From assembly GCA_030679615.1 (NCBI GenBank), contig JAUXSJ010000366.1, positions 1 through 14,301 of the forward strand: 14,301 nt of DNA, in the 5' to 3' direction. Made by a program: the position numbers and the translations under genes. Shown here piece by piece: positions 1-6,440 of this stretch (position 1 is its first letter; every line of letters begins with the position of its first letter). The notes under the pieces are model-generated. The model was not told the DNA's origin, made no database searches, and saw only the letters and a program-made list of their open reading frames with translations. The stretch is from Parachlamydiaceae bacterium. Its GTDB lineage: Bacteria; Chlamydiota; Chlamydiia; Chlamydiales; Parachlamydiaceae.

Positions 1-4
1 TTAT

Positions 5-619
5 ATGTTGAAACCGCTTATTTTAGCTTGTGCCTTAACTACCTCAACGCTCGGCGCTGAGAAAAACGTCCTTGCCTTTGCCGGAAGTACCAGAGAAAAT
101 TCTTCAAATATCCAATTAGTGACCGAAGCTGCAGAAATAGCTAAGCAGATGGGCGCAAAAGTTACTGTTGTTAACCTTAAAGATTTTCCTATGCCATTTT
201 ATGATGCAGATTTGGAAGCAAAAGAACAATTACCTCCTAAAGCCAAAGAACTTCGTCAATTAATGATTCAAAACGATGTTATTTTTATTGCCTCACCCGA
301 ATACAACTCTTCGGTTTCTGGCATTTTAAAAAATACAATTGATTGGTTATCTCGCAATGAAAAAGGGGAAGGCTCGAGGGAGGCTTTTAAAGGAAAGAAA
401 TTTATGATCATGAGTGCGTCTCCTGGATCAACAGGTGGCGCTAGAGGTTTAGTTCATTTGGAAGCCATTATTAGTAATATTGGAGGGGAAGTAATTCCAT
501 TAAAAATTTCTGTAAAAAATTCTTACGAAGCCTTTGATGAAAAAGGTCAGCTGAAAGACTCGGAAGTAAGAAAGCAACTGCAAGAAGCTGTCAAAAGCGC
601 GATTTCTACGACAAACTAG
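5..619 (+). CDS. NADPH-dependent FMN reductase family flavoprotein, possibly exported
   Basis: A 204-residue flavodoxin-fold oxidoreductase of the NADPH-dependent FMN reductase (azoreductase/chromate reductase-like) family, expected to bind FMN and pass electrons from NAD(P)H to quinones, azo compounds or other acceptors. Seen in the sequence: the FMN phosphate-binding loop GSTRENSSN at residues 27-35, the family hallmark SPEYNSSVSG at 97-106 followed by LKNTIDWLSR, and a third flavin-contacting loop SASPGSTGGAR at 137-147. Family members usually begin right at the first beta strand (here VLAFAGSTR). This protein has about 20 extra residues that look like a weak signal peptide: Lys3, a hydrophobic stretch, then LGA before Glu19. 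Only four bases precede the ATG, so no ribosome-binding site can be checked and the true start may lie upstream of the window. It converges with umuC across inverted repeat 1. The family call is firm; the physiological substrate is unknown. Confidence 0.85.
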   Translation: MLKPLILACALTTSTLGAEKNVLAFAGSTRENSSNIQLVTEAAEIAKQMGAKVTVVNLKDFPMPFYDADLEAKEQLPPKAKELRQLMIQNDVIFIASPEYNSSVSGILKNTIDWLSRNEKGEGSREAFKGKKFMIMSASPGSTGGARGLVHLEAIISNIGGEVIPLKISVKNSYEAFDEKGQLKDSEVRKQLQEAVKSAISTTN

Positions 620-632
620 ACTTTAGAACACG

Positions 633-859
633 TGTGGAGTGCGGTGACTTGTCACCGCTTTCATAGCTTTGACTTGTCGAAGTGTTGCAGCGTGGATTTA
701 GATGGTCTTATCTAATGCGTCATATGAAGAAAATTAATTCATAGCAACTTAAACTTCATTCTTCCTTAATGCGACCTCAGATAAGACCATCTAAAACCAC
801 ACTGCAACGCTTCGACAAGTCGAAGCTATGAAAGCGGTGACAAGTCACCGCACTCCACA
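633..859. repeat. Long imperfect inverted repeat 1 (81-base arms) between converging genes
   Basis: The left arm 633-713 and right arm 779-859 are reverse complements with about four mismatches over 81 bases, around a 65-base spacer (714-778). Each arm holds smaller palindromes: GCGGTGAC-TT-GTCACCGC at 641-658, its partner at 834-851, and CTTCGAC-AA-GTCGAAG at 810-825. The structure could therefore fold as one long hairpin or as several small ones. It begins 13 bases after the FMN reductase stop and ends 7 bases from the umuC stop, filling the gap almost exactly. It could terminate or stabilise both transcripts, but there is no T-tract, so it is not a classical intrinsic terminator. No open reading frame or transposase is associated with it. 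Confidence 0.9.
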
Positions 860-866
860 TTTATCC

Positions 867-2150
867 TTAAATGCGAACAGTTAGAATTTCATCCCAATTT
901 GTTGTAAAATGAGGTGTACACTGCCGTTTATTAGGCTTCCAACGACCGTTTAATCCTTCTGCTGCCCATGTTAAAGTTTTCTTTCCATATCGTTGATTTA
1001 CAGCATCCACCATTTGCATTAAATGATCCTGCTTCTTTGGAGCTATCAAAGGCCGATAAAACAAATCTGGTTGAATTGTGTCTTTAGAAACTAAACCACC
1101 TGCCATAATCCCCATTCTCTTATAAGAAAACCCTTTCTTATAAATCCTTTTCAAACCTTCTTTTGAACGTTGAATTAAATTAGGAGTGAAATCAGTCGGT
1201 TCGTCCAAAACGATTTGAACAGCATTTGAGTAAAAATTATCTTTAAATTGATTCGTGGCTACAAAAACTTCTATAAAAGTGGCGGCACTTCCCTGTTTTC
1301 GTAATTTTTCAGCTACAATGACTGTAAACGTCGAAAGCACTTCAGCCAACTCTTCTTCCGATTCCAATTCCACACCAAATGAACGTGAACAAAGAATCGA
1401 TTGCTTGGAAGGAACGTCCTCTTCACATGCTAAACAAGAGATTCCTCTTAATTCCCATGCTGTTCGTAACCCAACGACGGATAGGTTTTTCTTAATCCAA
1501 ACATCTTCTGCATTAGCCAAATCCCAGGCTGTATAAATTCCTTGGCAATGCAATTTTTTTGAAGATTTTCTCCCTATTCCCCATACATCTTCAACAGGAA
1601 AATTTTTCAAGATTTGATTTTGCTCATCCACTTTATCGAATATACAAAAGCCTAGTTGATGTAAGTGTTTTTTAGCATAACGATTCGACGCTTTTGCCAA
1701 CGTTTTTGTTGTACCTACACCTATAGAAACAGGAATTCCAGTCCATTGATAAACAGTATTCTTTAATTCTTTCGCCCATTCAGCAGTAGGCAACTGATTC
1801 AACTGTAAAAAGGCTTCGTCGATAGAATAAATTTCCATCTCAGGAGAAAAACGACTCAAAGTTTCCATGACTCGATGAGACATGTCTCCATACAAAGAAA
1901 AATTTGAAGATAGCGCACGAACATTATGTCTTTTAAATAAATCTGCGTATTTAAATGCAGGCGCTCCCATAGGAATTCCCACAGCTTTTGCCTCATTGGA
2001 TCTTGCGATGACACATCCGTCATTACTCGACAAAACCACTACTGGTTTGCTCCACAAAGAAGGATCAAATACCCTTTCGCAAGAAACATAAAAACTATTG
2101 CAATCAACAAGAGCAAAGAATAGTTCTTTATTTGGCTTTATGAATAACAT
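867..2150 (-). CDS. umuC: UmuC, catalytic subunit of DNA polymerase V (Y-family translesion polymerase)
   Basis: A 427-residue Y-family polymerase that copies past damaged bases as Pol V together with cleaved UmuD. Seen: the N-terminal metal-binding strand with Asp16 in ALVDCNSFYVSCERVF; the nucleotide-binding segment VVVLSSNDGCVIARSNEAK at about 38-55; the catalytic SIDE motif at 109-112 (Asp111, Glu112); thumb helix-hairpin-helix VWGIGRKSSKKL at 189-200; the little-finger domain to about 350; a beta-clamp binding peptide QPDLF at 360-364; and the UmuC-specific C-terminal domain (DUF4113-like) ending in a WAAEGLNGRWKP segment. Length is close to the 422 residues of E. coli UmuC. The ATG at 2150 is chosen because GGGGAG lies 9 bases upstream; an in-frame TTG at 2174 would lack this spacing. 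The start lies 23 bases inside the end of umuD, which implies translational coupling. The frame is intact with all catalytic residues, so it is probably functional. Confidence 0.96.
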   Translation of the reverse strand: MLFIKPNKELFFALVDCNSFYVSCERVFDPSLWSKPVVVLSSNDGCVIARSNEAKAVGIPMGAPAFKYADLFKRHNVRALSSNFSLYGDMSHRVMETLSRFSPEMEIYSIDEAFLQLNQLPTAEWAKELKNTVYQWTGIPVSIGVGTTKTLAKASNRYAKKHLHQLGFCIFDKVDEQNQILKNFPVEDVWGIGRKSSKKLHCQGIYTAWDLANAEDVWIKKNLSVVGLRTAWELRGISCLACEEDVPSKQSILCSRSFGVELESEEELAEVLSTFTVIVAEKLRKQGSAATFIEVFVATNQFKDNFYSNAVQIVLDEPTDFTPNLIQRSKEGLKRIYKKGFSYKRMGIMAGGLVSKDTIQPDLFYRPLIAPKKQDHLMQMVDAVNQRYGKKTLTWAAEGLNGRWKPNKRQCTPHFTTNWDEILTVRI

Positions 2151-2595
2151 AAGTAACAACTCCCCATACTTCAAACTGGGACTCAGGATTGACTTTAATT
2201 CGAGGAAACGCTGGATTTTCTGGCGCTAAAAAAACTCCATTTTCCTGAATAAGAATTCTTTTAACAGTAAATTCTCCGTCAATAATCGCCACAACGATTT
2301 TCCCATGATCTGGCGATAAAGAACGGTCGACAACAAGAATATCCCCTGAAGTAATTCCGGCGTCTTTCATGGACTCCCCTTCTACTTTAACATAAAAAGT
2401 GGATGTAGGATGTTTCACAATAAGTTCATTCAGATCCAACGGAGTTTCTAAGTGATTATCTGCTGGGGATGGAAATCCAGCAACCACTGTGCTTGAAAAA
2501 AAAGGCAATTTTAATTCTTTTTCTACTTTAGCAGAAAAAATATCTTTTAAAAAAATAGATGATTGAGAAGAAACTGGATTTTGATTTGTATTCAT
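2128..2595 (-). CDS. umuD: UmuD, self-cleaving accessory subunit of DNA polymerase V
   Basis: A 155-residue LexA-like S24 peptidase that, after RecA-stimulated self-cleavage, activates UmuC for translesion synthesis. Seen: cleavage site VVAGFPSPAD with the scissile bond Ala39-Gly40, the nucleophile Ser75 in GESMKD, and the general base Lys112 in GEFTVKR. Spacings of 36 (cleavage residue to Ser) and 37 residues (Ser to Lys) equal those of E. coli UmuD (24, 60, 97). The dipeptide is Ala-Gly, as in LexA and several UmuD homologues, rather than the Cys-Gly of E. coli UmuD. There is no N-terminal helix-turn-helix, so it is not a LexA repressor. The ATG at 2595 gives an N-terminus about 15 residues longer than in E. 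coli; an ATG at 2652 would add 19 residues that look unrelated to the family. Neither start has a good Shine-Dalgarno sequence, so the start is uncertain. Its 3' end overlaps umuC. Confidence 0.93.
   Translation of the reverse strand: MNTNQNPVSSQSSIFLKDIFSAKVEKELKLPFFSSTVVAGFPSPADNHLETPLDLNELIVKHPTSTFYVKVEGESMKDAGITSGDILVVDRSLSPDHGKIVVAIIDGEFTVKRILIQENGVFLAPENPAFPRIKVNPESQFEVWGVVTYVIHKAK
2160..2165 (-). promoter_or_regulatory. Ribosome-binding site of umuC inside umuD
   Basis: On the minus strand GGGGAG sits 9 bases before the ATG at 2150 and lies within the umuD coding sequence. It decides the umuC start and suggests that ribosomes finishing umuD re-initiate on umuC. Confidence 0.7.
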
Positions 2596-2715
2596 AATAA
2601 TAATATAAAACTTGTTTTTAAACCTATAATATAGAACAATTTCAGTATTCATTATTCTGCACTTTAACTCAATGAGATTGGCAACAAAGAATTCTCTTGA
2701 TCACAACTTCCCAAC

Positions 2716-2745
2716 TTGATACAATCCCGTCTCTAATTTGATAAA
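2716..2745 (+). promoter_or_regulatory. Candidate promoter of the tRNA-Arg gene
   Basis: TTGATA at 2716-2721 and GATAAA at 2740-2745 are 18 bases apart and would start transcription near 2752, two bases before the mature tRNA 5' end. Both hexamers are imperfect sigma-70 matches; the position relative to the tRNA is the main support. Confidence 0.4.
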
Positions 2746-2753
2746 AATATTCA

Positions 2754-2826
2754 GGACTGATAGCTCAGTGGATAGAGCACCCGCCTTCTAAGCGGGTGGT
2801 CGCAGGTTCGAATCCTGCTCAGTCCA
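2754..2826 (+). tRNA. tRNA-Arg (anticodon UCU)
   Basis: A complete 73-base cloverleaf. The acceptor stem GGACTGA (2754-2760) pairs with TCAGTCC (2819-2825), followed by discriminator A2826. The D arm is GCTC/GAGC, the anticodon stem CCCGC/GCGGG encloses the seven-base loop CTTCTAA, and the T arm is GCAGG-TTCGAAT-CCTGC. The anticodon is TCT, reading AGA (and possibly AGG) arginine codons, which are common in this AT-rich sequence. CCA is not encoded. The next gene starts only about 25 bases downstream with no terminator between, so the tRNA may be cut from a transcript that continues into it. Confidence 0.97.
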
Positions 2827-2850
2827 TTTCTGATTCTCAGGATGACTCAA

Positions 2851-5478
2851 ATGGAAGCCAATAATATTGTTCAAAAGAATTCGATCAACCTCGCTTTATC
2901 AGAGCCAGAATTCTTTCCTTCCATAGAAAATGAAATCCAATCTTTTCGAAAACCAGAATTTCTTTCCTTAAATTTACGGAAACGATTTAAGCAAATCAAC
3001 CAAACTTTATGTAAACTCATTTTACAGTCTCCCCCTGAAGCTTTTTTGTTAAGTGCTGTTCTTAATTATTTCGAACGCGTAGATCAAGAAAAAATTTTAA
3101 AAGAACCGCTTAATTTCACTTCTTTTGAATTTTGGCTCAATCATTTTTCGGAATATTCAAAAGAAGAAAACTACAAAATTCGAGCAAAAATCATTGGAAA
3201 GCATCTTCCTAGAAATGATTACCAAATATTTTTCCCTATTGGAATGGGTCGCACGTATTCAGGTACACATTTTGTCAGTGCACATTTATCTCCTGATGTC
3301 GATACAATGATTGCTTCATTTTGGGGATGGGTAGATGCGTTTGGAGCCAGAGTGGGAACAGGATTGCATTTATGGTCATTACCTGGAGGAGCGCCTGATT
3401 CACCGATCACGACGATTTTTAAAGGACTTTTTGGATCAGGCGTGCTTAATTACCTTCCAAGAAATTCCCAATCACTCACTCTCACCGCAATGGATCTATT
3501 GACCCAAAAGAATTTTATAAGAGAGAATGGTGATAAATCCATTAATGAAATTAATCATGGATCAGTTGATCAAGCAATTGTTTTGATTAATGAAACAGGA
3601 AATTATTTAGGTGATTGGCGAAGTTCAGACTTAGAACTTATTTTACAAGTCACAAACTTATTTAAATCTTGTTTACATTGGTTTGAAAACAATCTACACA
3701 CTCAACTCATCGCATTATTCTCAAAAGAAAATTTAACAACAAAAGACCTTTCTTTCTTCTATTCATCCATTTTCGACAAAGAAATTAGTTTAGCTCTTCC
3801 TTTTCAAGATTTTACTGAAAATCAACAGCTAGTATTAGATCGATTTCTAAAGCAAATTTTATCGATGGAAAAAGGTGTTAAAGGAACATTTAGAGAGCTC
3901 AATGCATCGATGAATGCCTTGGAAATTGAGGAGCCTTTAAATTTTCAAAAAGAATTAGAGTCTTTACAAATCACACCTTTATTTGACGAAAAAGGATCCC
4001 TCAAAGAAAGTCGTTCTTTAATTTTTACTCATCTTCAGCAACTTTTGATTCAACTTGACCAAGCCATATTAAAAATAAGAAAGTACATCGAAAGATTGGA
4101 TGTCAGTATCGACATTAAATATAAAGTCTTGGCTAAACCTAACCATATCATCAACCTCGATAGCGACGTGGATGAAATGCGTTATAAGATGCAAAATTAT
4201 AATTATTTAACAGTCGTTATCCGCGAACAAGACAATTCTTTATTTCCTGTGGGAGTTGTTAGGGTAAATGATTTAAGAGAGACAGGATTAGGAACAGTTT
4301 CGTTTCGTGATTTTTGTAATTTTGAAGAAGTAAAGATGGCTTCTTATTTAGAAGTAATTAGCATCATTGACCATCACAAAAGTTCGCTGAAAACAGTATC
4401 GGTTCCAACAGCCTTGATCGGAGATGCTCAATCTTGTAATACTTTAATTGCTGAACAAACGTTTGTTCTTAATGACAGATATAGTTTAACTGGTTTGAGC
4501 ACAAATGAAATCACTAAGCAATTGAAAGCCCTTTCAGGTGACTTATCCTCACCTTCCAAATATCGATTATTTCAAAGACTTCTCAATAAACAAATGATCA
4601 GCCAATCTAAAGAAGACTTTTACATTCACCCCAAAAGAGAATTTAGCGAATACTTAAGCTTTTTACATGCGATATTAGATGACACTGATCTTTTAACGAA
4701 GGTTTCGCAAAGAGATATTGAATGTGTGGCGCAACTTCTCAATCGATTGAAAACATTAAGTCTTAAAGAAGAAGTAGAAATCATTCATTTTGATGATATT
4801 CCCCAAGATGACTTTTTCACAAAGAAAGCGACTCAAAGAATTCTTCAGCAACCTGATATGTATTCTTTATACCATCAAGTTCATCAAGTGAAAGAATCGG
4901 AAATTGAAACGAATCTACAATTTTGTGCTCAAGGCAAATATTCAACGATTTTTTTGGATACTAAAGAACAAAATGGTTGTGCACGAGTTGGACAAACCAA
5001 ATTATTTGGATCAAATTTTTCTTCTTACATGAAATATAGAGATGAAATTCGTCAACAATGGCTTAAGAAATCTCTTGAAGTTCATAAAAATAAACCTGAA
5101 ATCGATTTGTACATTCACATGATTAGTACCGTAGCAGGTGCAGATGAAGTGTATCAAAATCAAATTGGTCCTTATTCGCATCAAGATGAACTTTGGTTTT
5201 GGATTCCTTCGACACTTCAAGGTTATAATCATTTAGATAGCTTTTTAGGTGGTTTTCAAGAAAAAACAAAAGAATTTCACTCTTCAATGACACTAGAGTT
5301 TTTTGGAGATGATCCCGAAGAAATTCAACGTGCTTTTTTACGTTCCTTACCGGATGTTCCTCAAAAGATATCGAAGAATAAATATTCAGCTCCCCTTGTT
5401 GTTTTAACGTTTAAAGCAGGTGCTTTAAATTCACGTAAAGCAATGATTTCACCTTGTTTGCCAAGGCTTATTTCATAA
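2851..5478 (+). CDS. Oversized DHH/DHHA2 phosphoesterase, family II inorganic pyrophosphatase-like
   Basis: An 875-residue protein with the ordered motifs of manganese-dependent family II pyrophosphatases, which hydrolyse pyrophosphate to phosphate. Seen: motif I AHLSPDVDT (His145, Asp149, Asp151; family HxxPDxD); a possible motif II aspartate at Asp487; motif III IIDHHK at 506-510; the DHHA2-side metal motif AILDDTDLL (Asp611); a FFTKKATQ segment (Lys658/659) matching the family's active-site lysine region; RVGQTK near 712-717; and a C-terminal NSRKAMISP at 860-868, the substrate-binding SRK motif. Usual enzymes have about 310 residues, or about 550 with regulatory CBS domains. Here about 145 residues precede motif I and about 330 separate motif I from DHH. 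Residues 452-474 (YLTVVIREQD...FPVGVVRVNDL) resemble a piece of CBS domain. The ATG at 2851 is preferred (AGGA 8 bases upstream); an ATG at 2842 is possible. Pyrophosphate as substrate is inference; cyclic dinucleotide or another phosphoester is possible. Confidence 0.75.
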   Translation: MEANNIVQKNSINLALSEPEFFPSIENEIQSFRKPEFLSLNLRKRFKQINQTLCKLILQSPPEAFLLSAVLNYFERVDQEKILKEPLNFTSFEFWLNHFSEYSKEENYKIRAKIIGKHLPRNDYQIFFPIGMGRTYSGTHFVSAHLSPDVDTMIASFWGWVDAFGARVGTGLHLWSLPGGAPDSPITTIFKGLFGSGVLNYLPRNSQSLTLTAMDLLTQKNFIRENGDKSINEINHGSVDQAIVLINETGNYLGDWRSSDLELILQVTNLFKSCLHWFENNLHTQLIALFSKENLTTKDLSFFYSSIFDKEISLALPFQDFTENQQLVLDRFLKQILSMEKGVKGTFRELNASMNALEIEEPLNFQKELESLQITPLFDEKGSLKESRSLIFTHLQQLLIQLDQAILKIRKYIERLDVSIDIKYKVLAKPNHIINLDSDVDEMRYKMQNYNYLTVVIREQDNSLFPVGVVRVNDLRETGLGTVSFRDFCNFEEVKMASYLEVISIIDHHKSSLKTVSVPTALIGDAQSCNTLIAEQTFVLNDRYSLTGLSTNEITKQLKALSGDLSSPSKYRLFQRLLNKQMISQSKEDFYIHPKREFSEYLSFLHAILDDTDLLTKVSQRDIECVAQLLNRLKTLSLKEEVEIIHFDDIPQDDFFTKKATQRILQQPDMYSLYHQVHQVKESEIETNLQFCAQGKYSTIFLDTKEQNGCARVGQTKLFGSNFSSYMKYRDEIRQQWLKKSLEVHKNKPEIDLYIHMISTVAGADEVYQNQIGPYSHQDELWFWIPSTLQGYNHLDSFLGGFQEKTKEFHSSMTLEFFGDDPEEIQRAFLRSLPDVPQKISKNKYSAPLVVLTFKAGALNSRKAMISPCLPRLIS

Positions 5479-5494
5479 GAATTTCACAGCAATA

Positions 5495-5768
5495 GCTCTG
5501 ACGAGCTCTATATTTTTTTATTCTATACCCATAGTTCCTTCGTCGCTCGTAAACTCGCTTCTCAGTCGCTATGGGCTGTAATGGGAGTCGTCCTACGGAC
5601 TCAGTACATATTAAAATTACACTCTTGTAAACTAAGAATACATTTATATACATGTTTTAGAGTCCGTAGGACGACTCCCATTACAAACCATAGTGACTGA
5701 GAAGCGAGTTTACGAGCGACGAAGGAACTGTGGGAATAAGATTAAAAAAAGCATAGAGCTCGTAGAGC
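5495..5768. repeat. Long imperfect inverted repeat 2 (about 108-base arms)
   Basis: The left arm 5495-5602 and right arm 5660-5768 are reverse complements with scattered mismatches and one single-base indel, around a 57-base loop. The best-conserved block is the middle of each arm: GTTCCTTCGTCGCTCGTAAA on the left, matched on the right near 5707-5727. Smaller palindromes are nested in the arms, such as GTCC-TAC-GGAC near the loop and AGCTC-TGAC-GAGCT at 5494-5507. It starts 16 bases after the stop of the pyrophosphatase-like gene, between that gene and the converging khpA. Its sequence differs from the other three inverted repeats here. A transcript would fold very stably; a T-run at about 5513-5519 lies inside the arm rather than after it. 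Confidence 0.9.
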
Positions 5769-6003
5769 GATTCAAAAACTTATGGGTAATGCGATAGGAC
5801 AGGGCTTGTCTCACTCCAAAAAATATACCGAGTCTATGCTCTCTATGATAAAAAAAATTACATTTCAACTAGGCAACAACTGAACGAGAAATAAATATAA
5901 TATAAACAAGACAGAAAACTGGATTTGTGAGGCGCTTGACTTACGCAATCCTCACACTCCGTATTCTAAGAAGGCTAGAAAAAAAGTGAAAACAGACTAA
6001 AAA
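5769..6003. other. Non-coding stretch before khpA with no recognised gene
   Basis: About 235 bases without a plausible reading frame. The only structure seen is a modest hairpin near its right end (5926-5956). The base composition is AT-rich with several A-runs. No promoter, RNA gene or repeat shared with the rest of the window is recognised; it could be decayed sequence. Confidence 0.5.
5926..5956 (-). terminator. Weak candidate terminator hairpin downstream of khpA
   Basis: TGTGAGG (5926-5932) pairs with CCTCACA (5950-5956), and a short inner GCG/CGC pairing is possible. It lies about 48 bases after the khpA stop in the direction of transcription. On the minus strand only a mixed AAATCC...TTTT follows the stem, so it is a poor intrinsic terminator. 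Confidence 0.25.
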
Positions 6004-6255
6004 TTATTCAGGTTTTGAAGAATTTTCTTCTAAAATCTCAAGTGTCACTCGAATTCCATTTCTGCTTGCTACAGACATTAAAAGTGTTCGAATGGCATTA
6101 ATTGTCTTACCTTTCTTACCAATAATTTTTCCAATATCTGCTTTTTCTACTGAAAGTTCAATAATAAGAGTATGCGTTCCGCCAATCTCATTAATCTTTA
6201 CCTTATCCGGATGATCAACCAGATTTTTGACAATGTATGCTACAAATTCTTTCAT
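6004..6255 (-). CDS. khpA: KhpA-type small KH-domain RNA-binding protein
   Basis: An 83-residue single KH-domain protein of the KhpA/YlqC (UPF0109) family. Family members bind RNA in the cytoplasm, often together with KhpB/Jag, and affect RNA-level regulation and cell division in Gram-positive bacteria; the role outside those is poorly known. Seen: N-terminal MKEFVAYIVKNLVDHPDKV, typical of the family; a beta strand with INEIGGTHTLIIELSV; and the RNA-contact GxxG loop as Gly46-Lys47-Lys48-Gly49 within IGKIIGKKGKTINAIR. Length is as expected (about 75-85). The ATG at 6255 is preferred because AAGGA lies 7 bases upstream and the protein then begins as family members do; a longer frame to 6345 adds 30 non-family residues. 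It lies 185 bases downstream of the symporter on the same strand and may have its own promoter. Confidence 0.9.
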   Translation of the reverse strand: MKEFVAYIVKNLVDHPDKVKINEIGGTHTLIIELSVEKADIGKIIGKKGKTINAIRTLLMSVASRNGIRVTLEILEENSSKPE

Positions 6256-6262
6256 AACTCGA

Positions 6263-6267
6263 TCCTT
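6263..6267 (-). promoter_or_regulatory. Ribosome-binding site of khpA
   Basis: AAGGA on the minus strand, 7 bases before the ATG at 6255. It decides between that start and the longer frame. Confidence 0.6.
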
Positions 6268-6382
6268 ACAAATAATATGAAGTGTTGATTCCTTCGACGT
6301 CGCAATATAATTTAAAAAATTCCCAATAAGCATGAGAATAATCAATTGCCCTATAATTTTCTAGAAAAAAATATAAAATATT

Positions 6383-6410
6383 ATTTTACACTTTCATAAA
6401 GATTTAACAA
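6383..6410 (-). promoter_or_regulatory. Candidate promoter for khpA
   Basis: On the minus strand TTGTTA (6410-6405) is followed after 16 bases by TAAAAT (6388-6383), a four-of-six and five-of-six match to sigma-70 hexamers. It would give khpA a leader of about 120 bases. The region is very AT-rich, so a chance match is possible. Confidence 0.35.
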
Positions 6411-6440
6411 CAAGGTTCAAAGAAACAAAAGCTCATTTCA

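Noticed and set aside
633..859. Classical intrinsic terminator
   Set aside because: Arms of 81 bases with a 65-base loop and no T-run after the stem on either strand do not fit; it was kept as a repeat with a possible terminating role.
1255..1536. 93-codon plus-strand frame antisense to umuC
   Set aside because: It lies entirely inside the well-supported umuC gene, has no Shine-Dalgarno sequence and shows no recognisable domain.
5468..5653. 61-codon minus-strand frame crossing the left arm of inverted repeat 2
   Set aside because: It is made by the repeat arm itself and overlaps the 3' end of the upstream gene; basic residues from palindromic sequence do not look like a real protein.
6256..6345. 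Upstream extension of khpA by 30 codons
   Set aside because: The ATG at 6255 has AAGGA at 7 bases and starts with the family's usual N-terminus; the extension has no family resemblance.
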